This document shows positions 38,101 through 51,600 of a DNA stretch of 64,000 bases, piece after piece (within the stretch, counting starts at the first letter, position 1; every line of letters begins with the position of its first letter). Origin of the DNA: Mesocentrotus franciscanus (Eukaryota > Echinodermata > Echinoidea > Camarodonta > Strongylocentrotidae); contig CP137666.1 in assembly GCA_037976565.1 (NCBI GenBank), forward strand, positions 55,670,740 through 55,734,739, in the 5' to 3' direction. The notes beneath the pieces were generated by a model that was not told where the DNA came from, made no database searches, and saw only the letters and a list, made by a program, of their open reading frames with translations. Made by a program: the position numbers and the translations under genes.

Positions 38101-41100
38101 GTGGTTTTATTTTGCCACAGCATTCTTTATAAGGCGGTTTACCGCGTCTCGTGTGAATGAACCTTACTGGGTGAACTTGTTGACAATACTGACATGTGTT
38201 CAGGCTCAGAATGTCAAGAAAAGGCATCAAAGTTTTCATCCTGATCACCACAATAAATTCATGCATATAATATAAATCCTAGTACTTACATAATATACAG
38301 CCTATTTTACACACCACCCTTACCCTATACTCATATACACAAGTCCTTTGGAATAACTTATTCTTCCTTAATACTGATTTAAAACATGATATACAATATA
38401 ATCGAAACCTGAACTGATATTTTGGGTAGCAGACCGAACAAATCATATACGATAGTGGGCTCCCAATAGAAGCTGGATAATAGAGATGTATGTACCAATA
38501 AGGGGATCTCCATAAATCATTTATATAAAGATTACACAAGGTTTCAAAGTCTGAAAATAAACCAAAATTATACATTTCAAGTCACTTGAATACAAACCTT
38601 AATATATACATGGACAGAAGAATATGGGATAGCATTTGGGAGTTATAAAGCAGCCAATAAATAGAGATTAATCAATCTTAGCATGCAGGCATGACCAAAT
38701 TTTATAATTTTATATGTGAATGGATCAACTAAACTCTTAATCCAGCTGTACAACATTGTGTTGTATCATGCAATAACAAGTTGATTATTTTTTCACGAAA
38801 AATACTGATCGCTCTCATAAAAGATATAAAATCAATCCAGCAAAATTAGACAGATATTTTGTAACCAAAGTTGTAATTTTTTAGGTGCCAAAACAAAATA
38901 AATTCTTCTTTTAATTTTTGTACAAAGTATTCATTACAAACGAATCTACCAGATTGTTGTCCATTTTCTTGTCATTGTTATTTTGTTTTGTTTTTGTTTT
39001 CTGTCATGAACCTAATTTTAATTTGGAGTGCAATTTTAGCTTTTTTAGTTCATTTCATTTCAATGTCTTCTGTCAAGTATTCTGTGGTCAACAAAAAGTG
39101 GATAAACTGATCATGACTGCACGCATAAGATTTTTAATGCCTTAAGGGCTATTACAGGATAAACATTATTGGTAATGTTTTAAGTTTTGGCATTAGTCTA
39201 TTTCCCCATGAAATATACAATGGGTTTACGCAACAAAAGGAATGTACTCACAATGTGGAACCCAACCATACGATATATCCTAACATATATAAATAATCAA
39301 GAAGAGAAAATAGTCACCTATAATTGGTCATTAAATAAAAGATCAAGCATACAAATTCATTTGAGATGTCTCTTAAAAGTCAAGGTCATAAAGATATTTG
39401 CTATTGCTCTACATGTATATGCAGATTGGAGAATAAGTATCATAAAGCACCATAGCATTTAGAAATTAAAAATAAAAAAAATTGATGTTAACCAGCAATG
39501 CAAATGGCAAGGAATTTCCTATATTTGTTGATAGAAATAGTACATATGAAATTTAATATTTACTATTTTTGTTTGAACATATCTAACTATCTGGATTGAA
39601 GATGTTTTCCTAGAAGTGTCCTAAATCTTACCAAACCCAAAATGTTTTTTTCTTATTAATGAGTTTCTGTGTAAAATGTCACGCAGTGTTTCACATTTAA
39701 TTTTTTTTTTTTAAAGAAGTTTTAGACAAGTATAAATGGAAACCTTTAAACCATTTGCATTGCTGTTTCAATACATCAATATCCTAGCACAATTCCTGAA
39801 TAAACTTAACTCACTACAAAATATAATTCAGAAATAAACCTCTTGCATTATCAACAAAGATATGCATCTGGCAAGATAATTGATACATTTGTTTTTCCTT
39901 CTCCCATAAAAAGATGATCAAAACACATCTTCAAGCATATACAGTGTGATTTTACTGCAGCACATAGAGCTATTCCCACTGTCATACTCTATAAACTGCT
40001 CCATTGCTGAACAGGCGTAGTGAGCACAGTCCAAAGACAATACCTATTCACTGATCATACACTATATGACATGGATAGCTATGTCTTAAAGATCTGCAGC
40101 AATGAGAACACAGTTATTAGAAAAGGCATATATATAAGGTATAAGCACATAAACCTAAAACCAGAACTCTAAATATTTCTTATATCTGAACACATAATAG
40201 ATCCCTGAATATATTACCGCCTTGGTCCTATGTATGAATAGTTTTTATCCTACTTAGCACCAACAGCACATATCTTCAACAATTTTGATATTTAGAGAAA
40301 GTAAAATATCACGGTAGATTGTGAAGAATCAATTTTCTCCTGCTAGCTATGCTCAAGTTTAGACACCCTGCTGTTGATGCTCAACAAAATTTCTATCATA
40401 AGCCTTATTGGTCTCCTGTCAATATACCTTAATTCCTAATACCTTAAAAATACAACATATATATCCTAAAACCTCACAGAAATAAAAGTTAATGCACTTT
40501 CCTGACAAAATATAAAAATAAATCCTTACAATATGTCCTTAACACACATAGTCATCAAGAGATTCAATAAACAATTGCAATTATATTATGTCATTGGAGC
40601 CCTAAAGAGCCTTGCACACACAGATACAATCAAACAGGTTTTGATTTCCTCACACAAACACATCAAGTACACAAAGTGCTAAAAACTACAGATTGGTTAA
40701 AATGTCAAAGGAGGGGTCTGATTATATAAGAATGAAGGCAAAGTGAGAGTTTGGGATACTTTGATAGTGTTATTTCTTGCACTAACAATAAAAAAAAATC
40801 CAACATTTTCTCCCTGTTCTTTATTTTTTTGAATTGTTTATTGTTCTTTCAATAAATTTGTTGGTTTATATTCTGACCAGTCTGGCATGAACATCCTCAG
40901 TGTCACAGGCAACAAATCCATGACTATGTCTATGACTATGTCTTTGACATTATGAGGATTAGAATGATGGTTATCAGAGTTTTGAGTGGAGTCATTATTG
41001 AAACTCCCACGATGCCTTTGTATGAATAGTAGCAAACTCAGCACTATATCTCTATAGATCTACACAATACTGATACAGAAGAATGCAATCTAGCACAGCA

Positions 41101-42472
41101 AACTTTAGCTAAAAGAATCTCATTCCCATTGTACATATCCTCATTTTACCAACTTTGTGAGTTCTTCCTGTTCCTCCCCAGATGGAAAGTAAGAGACTTA
41201 CTTCTAAATTGGATGTTTCTTGAAGAGGAATGTTTAGGATAGCTTTGGGCTAACTGGTTCAAGTTTGATGGCATGTTATCTGTGTCCTGCACAAGATGAT
41301 CATTATGTACACACAACCATATGTTATTTTGGTCTCTGCGATATGTTGTGATAGAACATGCACATCTCATTTATCAACAAATTTTATGTACATCATCATG
41401 AGTTCATGACATCATGCAAGCAGCCAAGCTGCATGCAGAAAGTGAGGAAAATCCTTTCTTCTATATTCAAGAACTTTTCGTTCAGTTTACAATATTTCTT
41501 TTCCTTTGTAAGGTACAGTCCTTCATTTTTTGACAAAGAGTAACAATTTCATAAATACTGAATCCCTTTAGGGGCTAATATATTCAGTTCTGAATTGGTT
41601 TCCCTGCAGATTTGACTTTTTTTTTTTACAGTAAACTGGGTTTCATTTTGTTTTAAATTGAAGGTCTCAGCATTACATCCAACACACTGTAATCAAAATT
41701 GAGCTTTTAGTTTCAAAAGTTCTTGAAGAATTTGGGATAATCCTTGCTTTTTGCCATCATTCTACATTCCAAGAAGATGAGATCAAATATAAACATCCAG
41801 TGGTCCAATCGGGAAAGACTACAAAGTAATTTCATTTTTTACCAAATGACCCCAAGTGGCACATACAGGAGAGAGAAAAGACCTCTATATAGCAGTTTTG
41901 TTTCTATGTAGAGTACGATAAGGAACTAACTAGAGCCATATCACATAACCTAGAGCTGCTAATAATCTATTTTGATTGGTAAATATAGCAGGCATTCAAC
42001 AAGTCCATACTACAATTCCTGCATCATATGAAGAATTCTTTCAAGACTCTGATGATGCTTCATTTGGTCATATTTTTAATTTCTAACTAATCACTATCTT
42101 TCTGATCATTTCAATTGTTAGGTCTGATCTCAAATTCCACAAAGTGCCACTATGTCATTGTCACTTTTCTCCTTTGTATTGTAGCCTCTAAAACCCTACA
42201 CCATATCCTTGTAGGATTTTTTTTTTTTTGAGGAATGAAAAAAGGATTTGACATGAAATTATCCATGTCTATTTTCAGTCACCTTTTCTCCACACCATTT
42301 TCTCCCACTATCAAATACCCAGTACATACAACCTCCCCATCACCAGCCCAAGAATGATCTACAGTATGCCTATATAAACTAAGCTATTTGTGGTATGATG
42401 CTACAGAAAGATGAGGATCAGGGTGAGAGTTCTCCTTCTGGATCCCCCTTCAGCTCCCTAGATGGGTTTTAT
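35181..42472 (-). other. AT-rich region downstream of the RASSF gene; possible long 3' UTR
   Basis: 7.3 kb with very few mobile elements compared with flanking DNA: one small foldback at 37688-37766. No exon with a recognisable domain. Two minus-strand open frames at 38036-38266 (with CQYC and CC pairs and a basic C-terminus) and 38279-38575 are unrecognised and may be chance. The even composition would fit a long 3' UTR, but no transcript evidence is available here. Confidence 0.4.
37688..37766. repeat. Small foldback of the GAGAGCCAGAAGG family
   Basis: CATCTGTACAGACCCAGAAG then GGTGTTAAC faces AATGCCCTTCTGGCTCC then AAACAGATGAT. It is a clean hairpin. Confidence 0.75.
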
Positions 42473-42473
42473 T
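42468..42473 (-). terminator. AATAAA overlapping the RASSF stop codon
   Basis: The stop TGA (42475-42473) is followed directly by ATAAAA, so the last base of the stop forms AATAAA. If used, the 3' UTR would be a few tens of bases. It could equally be fortuitous. Confidence 0.25.
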
Positions 42474-42658
42474 CAAGCACTGATCGGCTCCTGCTGTATG
42501 GGAGCACTCTGCTTCTGCTGGGTGGTGGAGTCCACAGTCTCCTGCAGGAGACTCTGGTACTTGATGTACTTGCGTCGGACCGCCTGGATGTACTCCTCCT
42601 CCTCCTTGTCCAGGATCCGCAGAAAGTTCTGGAGCTCTGGGACCGTGAATGCCTCCCA
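42473..42658 (-). CDS. RASSF last exon (SARAH domain, stop)
   Basis: 61 codons and TGA. It begins WEAFTVPELQNFLRILDKEE, the hallmark entry to the SARAH helix, continues EEYIQAVRRKYIKYQSLLQE and has a Gln/Ser/Pro-rich tail to PISA. The acceptor is TTCTTCAG|TGG, phase 0. The helix is expected to form a coiled coil with MST kinases. Confidence 0.95.
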   Translation of the reverse strand, partial: WEAFTVPELQNFLRILDKEEEEYIQAVRRKYIKYQSLLQETVDSTTQQKQSAPIQQEPISA

Positions 42659-45600
42659 CTGAAGAATGAAAGAGGAGAACATGAGAAACGCTCGTCAAAC
42701 AATTCAAACATTTTCATATGGACAATACTTTCTTACAACATCTGAGTGAGAATAAATCAATTTGGTATCATGTTGCTAAGAAGTACAGTATTTTTTGTTG
42801 TTACTGATTTAATTTCACATACACTTCTATAACCTGTAAAAAAAAAAAAAAAGCATCCACAAGTGAACTAAAAAACAAAGCTGTGTGATATACATCTATT
42901 TTGACAATATTCTGTTTACTAGTGTGTATACATGTTATGAAGGACTGTACCTCAATAACTCCAGTCTCGTTCTCCCGTAGCTCAAACCTCTTACTGCCGG
43001 TGGCTGATGCCCAGGACAAGCACATGTAGAGAGGTCGGTCTTCATCCACCATCTTCCTCATGAACACTACATAGGGGTGATAACAGACAAAGGTCACAGG
43101 TCAAATGTCATGTTGCTTAATATTGTATTTCCATCTTTACATTCACCAGCCTCTCTTTGGAATACTGTACATCATCTGTTGAGAGCCAGAAGGGCATTTG
43201 GAGCCCTTGGAGCCTTCAAGGAGAGCAGTTTTAATGTTGATTAGGCTTTGTTATTATGATTATTATCATGAATTAATGACTTTCTGGCTCTAAAGGGTAT
43301 TGTGTATGATACAGGAAACACCAGGACAGGAACTTATTTCTGGATACACCTATATATTTGATGTAAACAAATATAATGACCTTTACAGATGTAGGAAGTG
43401 CACTCAAACAAGGGCAGTGGGATCAAGTTTTTTCAAATTCATTCTGGAGAGGGATCTTGCTTTACTACTCTTTTGACATAGCTGCATACACTGAAATGTC
43501 AAATGGAAAAAATAAAAGAGAAATGTGATTGCTACTGTTTTGATAACTTAACCACATTTTGTATCATCTGTTTTAGATATTAATGTTGCTGTTATGTATA
43601 TACATGTATCATAGAAATAAAACACCAGATCAGATCTGGCTCCTGAAGGGCAAAACAAAATATACTTTTAAATGGGACTAAGTTGTTTTGTCATCTGGAT
43701 ATACAAATGTTATGTCTTGTCTTGGGCTTCTAGGAAGCATACAATATTGATCAAGAGCTTTGAATTTGACATATAATGACATTTCAGATTTTAGGCAAAC
43801 AAGAAAATACTTTGAAAAGTTAATTTTTTTTTTAAAATGCAGAAAGAAAAGACGGCTCATGAATCATATTCCAATCTTGTGAAATTCTATCAAGGGAGTT
43901 CACATACAGTCTGGAAAGGAAACTCAGTCTACATGAACAAAAACACTCTCATGATGCTGGTGACATTCAAAATACTGAGGTCAACAACTTCAAATTGTCA
44001 GAACATAAAGAGCACAGGGCATCACTAATAGGGGTATAGTGGGAGTGTGACACCAACTCCCTTTAAAATCTGCAATATTTTTAGGCTATCAACAAATTGC
44101 ATACATTGATAACCTTTTTTATTTCATGGAGAAAAAATATTGAAAGGTTTCTCTGCAAATTTTGTAGGATTAATGTCTATCCAACTTCTAGAATGTAAAT
44201 TATTAATTCTTGAAATTATACAATCAGTAAAGTAAACGCAGGATATTGTTTGCTCATACTAAAAGTCAACCTTTTATACATTGTCCCCATTACGGCTAAT
44301 GGTGTCTAAAATGTCCTTTATCTTCATTGTTCTTTCTTATAACGCCAGGTAAATTTGACCATCACACTTTAGTGATGATAATCCTCAGATATTAAAGTGC
44401 AATTAACCTTTATATTAAAATGGCAGGTGCTTCCTGTGTTGATAAATATCATGGTTCCGAATCTACTTAATTATTGGCTCGTAAATTTGAGAAAGGGCAT
44501 CACTTAGATAATGTGTTTTGGTGTCAGAGGGAAATCGCACCTGACATAACCACACCTTCTCATTTTCCTAAGGGAAAGACTTCAAGTACCTGTATACTCC
44601 CAAGTTAAATAATCTACTGGTAGTCTTACTAAATATATAAGTGATAACAGAGCAAACAAATGTTTTAACCCTTATTCAAGAGCATATTCTAAATAACTCT
44701 TGTCGCTATGCAGTATTGAAAGGACAGAAAAAACATTATGTCAAATAAAAAAAAGGTATATTTTCATTTTCCCATACATTTTCACTCCACTTGAACTTAA
44801 TCTTTTAAGCACTGTATTTTCTTCCTGACTCTATGCCTAGAGACTTTAAACCCAGCCTATGGTGACAGATGGTAGCACACATGAACTGGGAAGACATGTC
44901 TGGATAAATATGATTCTGTTTACAATACTTGCAGTGTCTCTTTCACCAAGAATATCATGTTCAGTATTAATACCTTGGTTAACCTGTCCCTATTACCAAC
45001 CAACAGTTTCATGCGTGGCATTGCATGCATCTATCAAAGTCAAACATAGTTAAAGATATAGCTTATATTTTTTCTGCTATAAAGCAACTTACCCTAAACT
45101 CAGTTTTCTTTTCATTTCTTTCCAATTGATTTATATTTAACAATTATAATAAAGCAAGAAAACCATTAGTGTATGTATATCTGAAATTGAAAGTATTATT
45201 TTTTTAAGCCCACATTTATAATCTTATACATGTATGTAAATATATTGGACATCATCTCTTCCATCACTTATTTCCACAACTATTTTTGGGATACTTTCTT
45301 TTATGAATCATGCAATGAGTTCTGTATTTCATCATTTTCATGATGTTGTATTGTATTACTCCTTCATACCATCAGTTTTCCTTTCCATGCCCCATCATAT
45401 CAATAAACATCCACCCACTGCCTGTCAGAGTACTTTCATATTCACCTGTATTAATGTCATATTCATCCGCATTAACTTGATAAATTGGTGACGCTGCCTA
45501 TGGTATCAATATACCCGTTTCGATTTTTCAATTTCATAATTAAAACCACAGCATCTCCATATTGTCTTCCGGCTGGCGGAAATCCAAAATGATTTTGCCA

Positions 45601-48600
45601 CTAACATGTGGTAAATGCCTGCCTGTAATTTTGTATTTGATACAGGAAGTTTAATAGCCTTATCCCCCAAACATGTGTATGAAATAGTCATGATGTATCA
45701 ATTAAAAAAAAAATCATATTTCTAGCTGATTGTTAATAGAGCAAGAACAATCTGTACAGAGAGAGCAAATAAGGTTTATAAGTAATTCTTCAGTTTCCCA
45801 AAGTGTTTTGACTTTTAGTCCATCTGGTGCTCATACAATCATTTTCCTGTCTATTGAACGATGTCTACAATTCTTTATATCATACGATTGCATCATTAAT
45901 TACATGTCATTGTGCTCAAATCAATTCAAGTTCCCATTTACTAAATGACAAAACAGTGACATCTTCAAGCCCATTTCCCTTTTCTCCTGCTTGGGAGAGT
46001 TCCAACACAGATGAAAAGTGAATGCAGAATGGTTATACCTCTCAGCCTCAATAGTTCCTACAGGCATTAAACTCATTAACCTCATTGTATAGGGAAGATA
46101 TTTGGCTCTTGATTGTCAAGTTAATGACTGTGTCCTTGTCCATTTTATTGATTCATTCTTAAGCTTGAGTCCTTCTCCTATCCTCATTCCAAACACAGCT
46201 TCTCTTCTTATGTCCTATGTATATTCCTAGTAATTGGTATTAATTAGCATGTGCAGAGTGTTCTTGATTCTACAAACAATCTATCTTTACTTTGTTTGTC
46301 AATGTGCATGTTTACTTTAAAATACCCTGAACTTTGTGTATACTACATAGTTCTGTTGACTACAGAATTTATACATCTATTGGACTCTTTAAAGAATTGT
46401 ACTTGAAATATAATGTTTTTAGTCAGTATGAAGCAGGGAAAAAAATACATGGGGGCTCAGGGCGAATTATATTTTTTTCCCTGGTTTGAAGGAGCTGAAT
46501 ATCTGCGCTGCCTCCAATTCCAATTCTGTGTTCTTTGATACATGTAGGTCTACCCTCTAGAAATTTTCGGACAGTTGCATGTCTAATTTACCAATGTCAC
46601 AAAATGAAGAAAGCTAATTTGCCCCCTACCCCCATTCATGCAGCCAATCAAATCAATTATTAATGTGATAATTTCAACAAGGAAGTGCACAAGACTAAAA
46701 TGAAAACTAATCACCAAGTACTTTATCAGGATGGTCCCTCCCAACTCAGGATGTGTCGTATTGTAATCAATATGATATGAAACTAATTTTCCATGAACAG
46801 GATGTCACATACTGCCGGTTAATTAATGTATTTGTTCATATATAAACTTCCGGCTGAACGGTAGCTAACATTAAAGAATAATATAATTCCTGTCTAATGG
46901 TATACAAAGACAAGTTTAATGTATAACATGTTTTACTGATCATTCATGATGATGATGATGATGATGAATGAGCAGTATATATTTTTTAGACTTTGCTGTT
47001 ACATATTCAACATTTGTTTTCAAACAAAGAGACATGAGAAATACAGACAGGACATCTCAAGTACAACATTTATTCTACTCCTTATTATCACTTTGGTGTG
47101 CTATTTCTGTCACTACATTTAGCTCCACCTTTACATAATCCTTTAGCATGAAATCCTGGTCATAACACTTCCTTATCAATCACTTATCTGAATGAGTTCT
47201 ACAGAATTTCCTCATTGTCCAATCTATAAAATCACTATGAAACGAAAGTGAAGTAATTCCAAGTTTACAGGAATAACACATCACCATTGCTTTCTCTTTA
47301 TGCTTGCTTGTAATATAAATTTGACACATATTTAAGCACACCCTGTTAAAGTGTTTTCTTGTGATGAGAATTAAACTGGGACAGTTTCATATGCCTGTAA
47401 AGACATCCCTTTAAAATGCATGTTAATACTGTAGCAGGCATGTCAATAGGATGTCCACAAACTTAGATTTATGACATTTAGAATAACTAGCCCGTGGTGA
47501 CATCATTCTGTAATTTTCATCTCCTTCATGTATAACTGAAATAGCTAATCAGACATCTTGGGTACTAATCAATGAACAGACCCCACCCAATTCTAGATGA
47601 CTGACAGCTCAAGTAAGCCACACTCACCTTCATCATTGTGCTCTGTCCTCTCAAAGAGGGCAAACTTCCTGGGGTTGTCGATGAGCTGAAGTCCGGCTAG
47701 GACGTTCCTGATCACATCCTGGGCCGTCGTGTAGCAGGTAATGTTCAGCTCCTACAAAAAGAGAGACGGAGAGAGAGAGATATCTTCATGTTAGGTGAGG
47801 AGAGAATCGAAATGAGGTGGTGGCATTGGTTGTACAATACATGCTCTGGTGACAACTGCTTGGTACAAATATTCTACACTCCTTTTACCATATACTCACC
47901 CTAAACCTAACCTAAAACTAAACTGTGATCCCAACCCTAAATCTTTGACAAAATAAAGCCTGGAGCAATTGTCAGTAGAGCATACACCAGAGCACTGGGG
48001 GGAGGGGGGGGGCATTGTATAAGTATTTTTAAATTCTCAAAGAGACAATTGGTTCTTAGGAATATAAAGAAATCATGAGTAAAACATAAACATAAAGTAA
48101 GGCTTGACAATATCAGGGTTCCAGGATAGATCACTCCTTAGAATTCAGATAATTACTGCACTCCTACAATAATTTCAGCTGGACCTTGTTTTTGATAATG
48201 CTCTTAATATGACTTCCTTACAAGAAGTGTTACTATGGAGCCCTGTAATACAAATATTACAAAAAACCTGATAGATAGATTAATTCAAAGGAAATCAATA
48301 GAGGAGAGATTTTAATATGAAGAGAATATCTCCTAGTTTGACATATAAATGATGGTGATAAGATAGATCCCATCTGGCTATTCCTGGAATGAATTCTCCA
48401 GCTTGTGGGAGGGCGGTGATCAGTCTTGTCCACTCAAATTGGCAACATGTCCATGATTGACCTGCTGGGTCTGTCAGCTGTTCCCTTGAAACCTTCCCCT
48501 AATCAACCTGGTCCCTCTGCCTCATCCTGGCAGGTCAGCAGTCCATTGATTTCCTCTAATTCACTTTCAATTTATCATTCAGTACCCCAATGTCTTCCCA

Positions 48601-51600
48601 GTAAAGAATGTGCAAGGTTTTAGCACTTGATATACTCTAGGAATATAGGGTTGTTCCTTTGTCCACCATAGACCAGTCTATTCAACTGCAATGCCCCTTC
48701 TAACCTCTCTTCTTAATACTGGTGGGGAGGGGGAGGGGTAAATTTGCAGGAAATCATGCCAACGGGAGGGAGATTTTTCATATCCTTCCTAAATCAAATG
48801 TAGTCCTGCTTACCAGGGTGATTCAAATGGATAACACACTATTTTCAAACTATCTTTAAAATATATTTCCTCAAACTCAATTCAAGAAGAATATCATAAA
48901 CATCACCATTATACAATGTTATTTTCTTTAAGATGGATTTTTAAAAATGTATCAATTTGTATTGATTCATGTGAAATATACTCTCCTCACACTGGTTTCA
49001 TAGTATCACTGCATTTGTCCTAACATCCGTTTAATGTAATATAATAACGACGAGACAGGCGGTAGACTAGACTGCGGAATATTTGGGTAACCAAAGAAAG
49101 ATGTTGAGGAGGATTGGGGGTGGGGGTGTGGAGGTCTACTTGCAAAGCTAGTAAATCTCTCTTGAATTCATAGTTTCCAATATTGTCTATGTTTGCATCT
49201 ATCTGTCTTCTCTTCTGAGCCTCTAGGGGGATTGGATCAAACCAAAAATCTCTGGCATGTTTCCTCTAGGATGGCTTCGTGCCAGTCTGGATAAAAGAGC
49301 ATCTAATGAGAATTTCTAGGTTTGGAATAGACTCACATCACTAAGTACTTATCTGAACAATTAAAAAAAAAAATCAAAATCAAAATGTCATTTCAAAAGA
49401 CCTGAACATATATATTGTTACATTAAATTCTCTCATAGTGATCAATTTCCTTGATGAGTGAGAGAAATATTCTTGGCAAACTGTAAATGTCATCTAGAAA
49501 TAGCATATAATTGTCATTGGAAACAATCCCATAACATTTTCATATTCCTTCTATTCGTAAGTGCTATAATTCTGGGGGGAAATATCACGTCACATGGGAC
49601 AAATATCATCCACAGAGTGTACACACCCAATCTGAAAGCAGTATCATTACATCTTCTATCTAAATAAGTCTGACATAGCTTCCTTTTAAATACAGTTAGC
49701 ATAAAACCAGAATAAAGACAGTTAGCATAGAGCAAGAAAGGCATAGGTCTGACACTGTCTTTTTTTAGATGCAGTGAGTCAGGATGTCAGTCTGATACGC
49801 GGTAAACATAGAACCAGAAGGCTGTAAGTCTACTTTTCTATAATATACAAGTAGCACAGTACCAGAAGGATGCAAGTTTAATATCTCTGTTTTTATATGC
49901 TAGTTTCTGATTAGAACCAAAAAGGACTTCATTCTATAGAAAAGTCTACTAGTGCCCTTCAAGAACATCAACCGTGAAGGGCTGCATGTGTCACACTTCC
50001 TATTACTCTTGTATTTTGTACTTCCAAACCAATTTTCTAATTTGAGATTGACTTTTAGAGGGGAATCTCCAGAGGAATCACTAGAGCATTAATCATTGTC
50101 TCTTCATTACCTTATCATCTACTGCTGGAAAATACGAAGGACGGATTGGGTCACACTCATTTTCTGTACTTCCCATAAGGACTTATTTTATATCATCTAT
50201 CCAACACTCCGCTCCTTCTTATTGAGACAAAAAAATATCAAATCTGGACTTTAGTATCAAAAGGATTAGAATTAGGGTAAGGGTTAGGATTAGAGTTCAA
50301 GTGAACTGTTGTCATCTCAACACTCCCAACCTTTGAAATCGGTACTGAAGCCAAGTGAGATACCATCTTACTTGAAAGATAGTCTTTGCATGAAGAAGAG
50401 GGTTTGTCTCTTATATGGAAAAAGGTTGGGGTTAGGGTAAAGAGTAGTTATTAAGGAGTAGGATAAAGGTTTATGGGTTAAGGTTATGGCTAGGGTCCTT
50501 TATTTCATTCACGACTCCTGAACTTTGACCTCAGGATGGATGCCATGTAAAACATCATCTTACCTGAGAGGTAGCCTTTGGCATGAAGAAGGTGGTTCGT
50601 CTCTTGTTGGTATCAATGCTATGCTCATACTGCTTCAGTGTGCTTACACAGATGTCCGGTAGCGGGCATCCTGTCCTCACACTGACTGGTCTGGCCAGGT
50701 TGATGTTAACGGTCACTCGCCCACTAAACAGAGTCCCTTCCTCATTCTGTATATTGATATAGATGAGATGAAAGGACCATGACTTGATTAGCAAAAAGAC
50801 ATACATTTCTATCCATCATCCTTGATTACATAATCCAGCAGCCACCAAGCTTGTCAATAACATGATTTTGACCTTCATATATATGTATTCACTTGGACTC
50901 ACGGCTTCATGAAATAGATGCTATGGGTCATTCTTTTGGCTATTCATATGTTTAACCACAAACTTTCATAATTTTTTTCAATCATCAAGATTCATGAAAG
51001 TTTCATGCTGTAGTATTTAATTTCTACACAATATTTTTGCCATTCTCAAAAGTGTCATGCCCCCAACTGGTCAACAATTTATGAAAGCTTCATGCTACAA
51101 ATGTTTATGGTTTTAATGTATACCCTGATAGCTGTCCTATATTCTTTTGAATGTATGAACCTCATTATCATTTTCCTCACATCTAATACATGTACATCAT
51201 ACTCCTCTTGTACACAGTTTGTACGTGTATATTACCCCCACATGCATCTCTGTTCTGCAAATTGGCAACGCTACACATCATCAGTTGCCCCACCATGCAG
51301 AGAGGCCATATTTTTAACTCTTATGATAATGGTAACCTATCTACCAGCTGTGGCATGCATCTACACCACTTAATTGTCTGTGGTGTTGATAGATGAAAAC
51401 GGTCTACTACAATGAAAGGATAACAGAACAAAAACCACATGGTTTCCTCATTCATTACTGTATTCTGGAGGCCTAATCATAGGGTTCACAACTTAAAATC
51501 ATGACTTGACTTCATATATTATAGGCTTGCAGGATAAAAACAAGTCATTTTGAAATATAGGATTTTAGGCTACTGCGTTTAGATTTGTAGGATTTAAACA

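Larger units (their letters stand above)
43067..47627 (-). other. RASSF intron (4.6 kb)
   Basis: AT-rich. It contains a larger member of the GAGAGCCAGAAGG family (43169-43306), an imperfect foldback near 46434-46488 and an (ATG)n tract at about 46949-46970. No further exon is recognised. Confidence 0.7.

Noticed and set aside
38036..38266. 76-codon minus-strand frame with CQYC and CC pairs and a basic C-terminus
   Set aside because: Superficially zinc-finger-like, but the cysteine and histidine spacing fits no family I can name and there is no splice context. It is mentioned only as part of the element-poor block.
42395..42745. 116-codon open frame on the plus strand
   Set aside because: It is antisense to the RASSF SARAH exon, whose minus-strand frame matches a known family and has proper splice sites.
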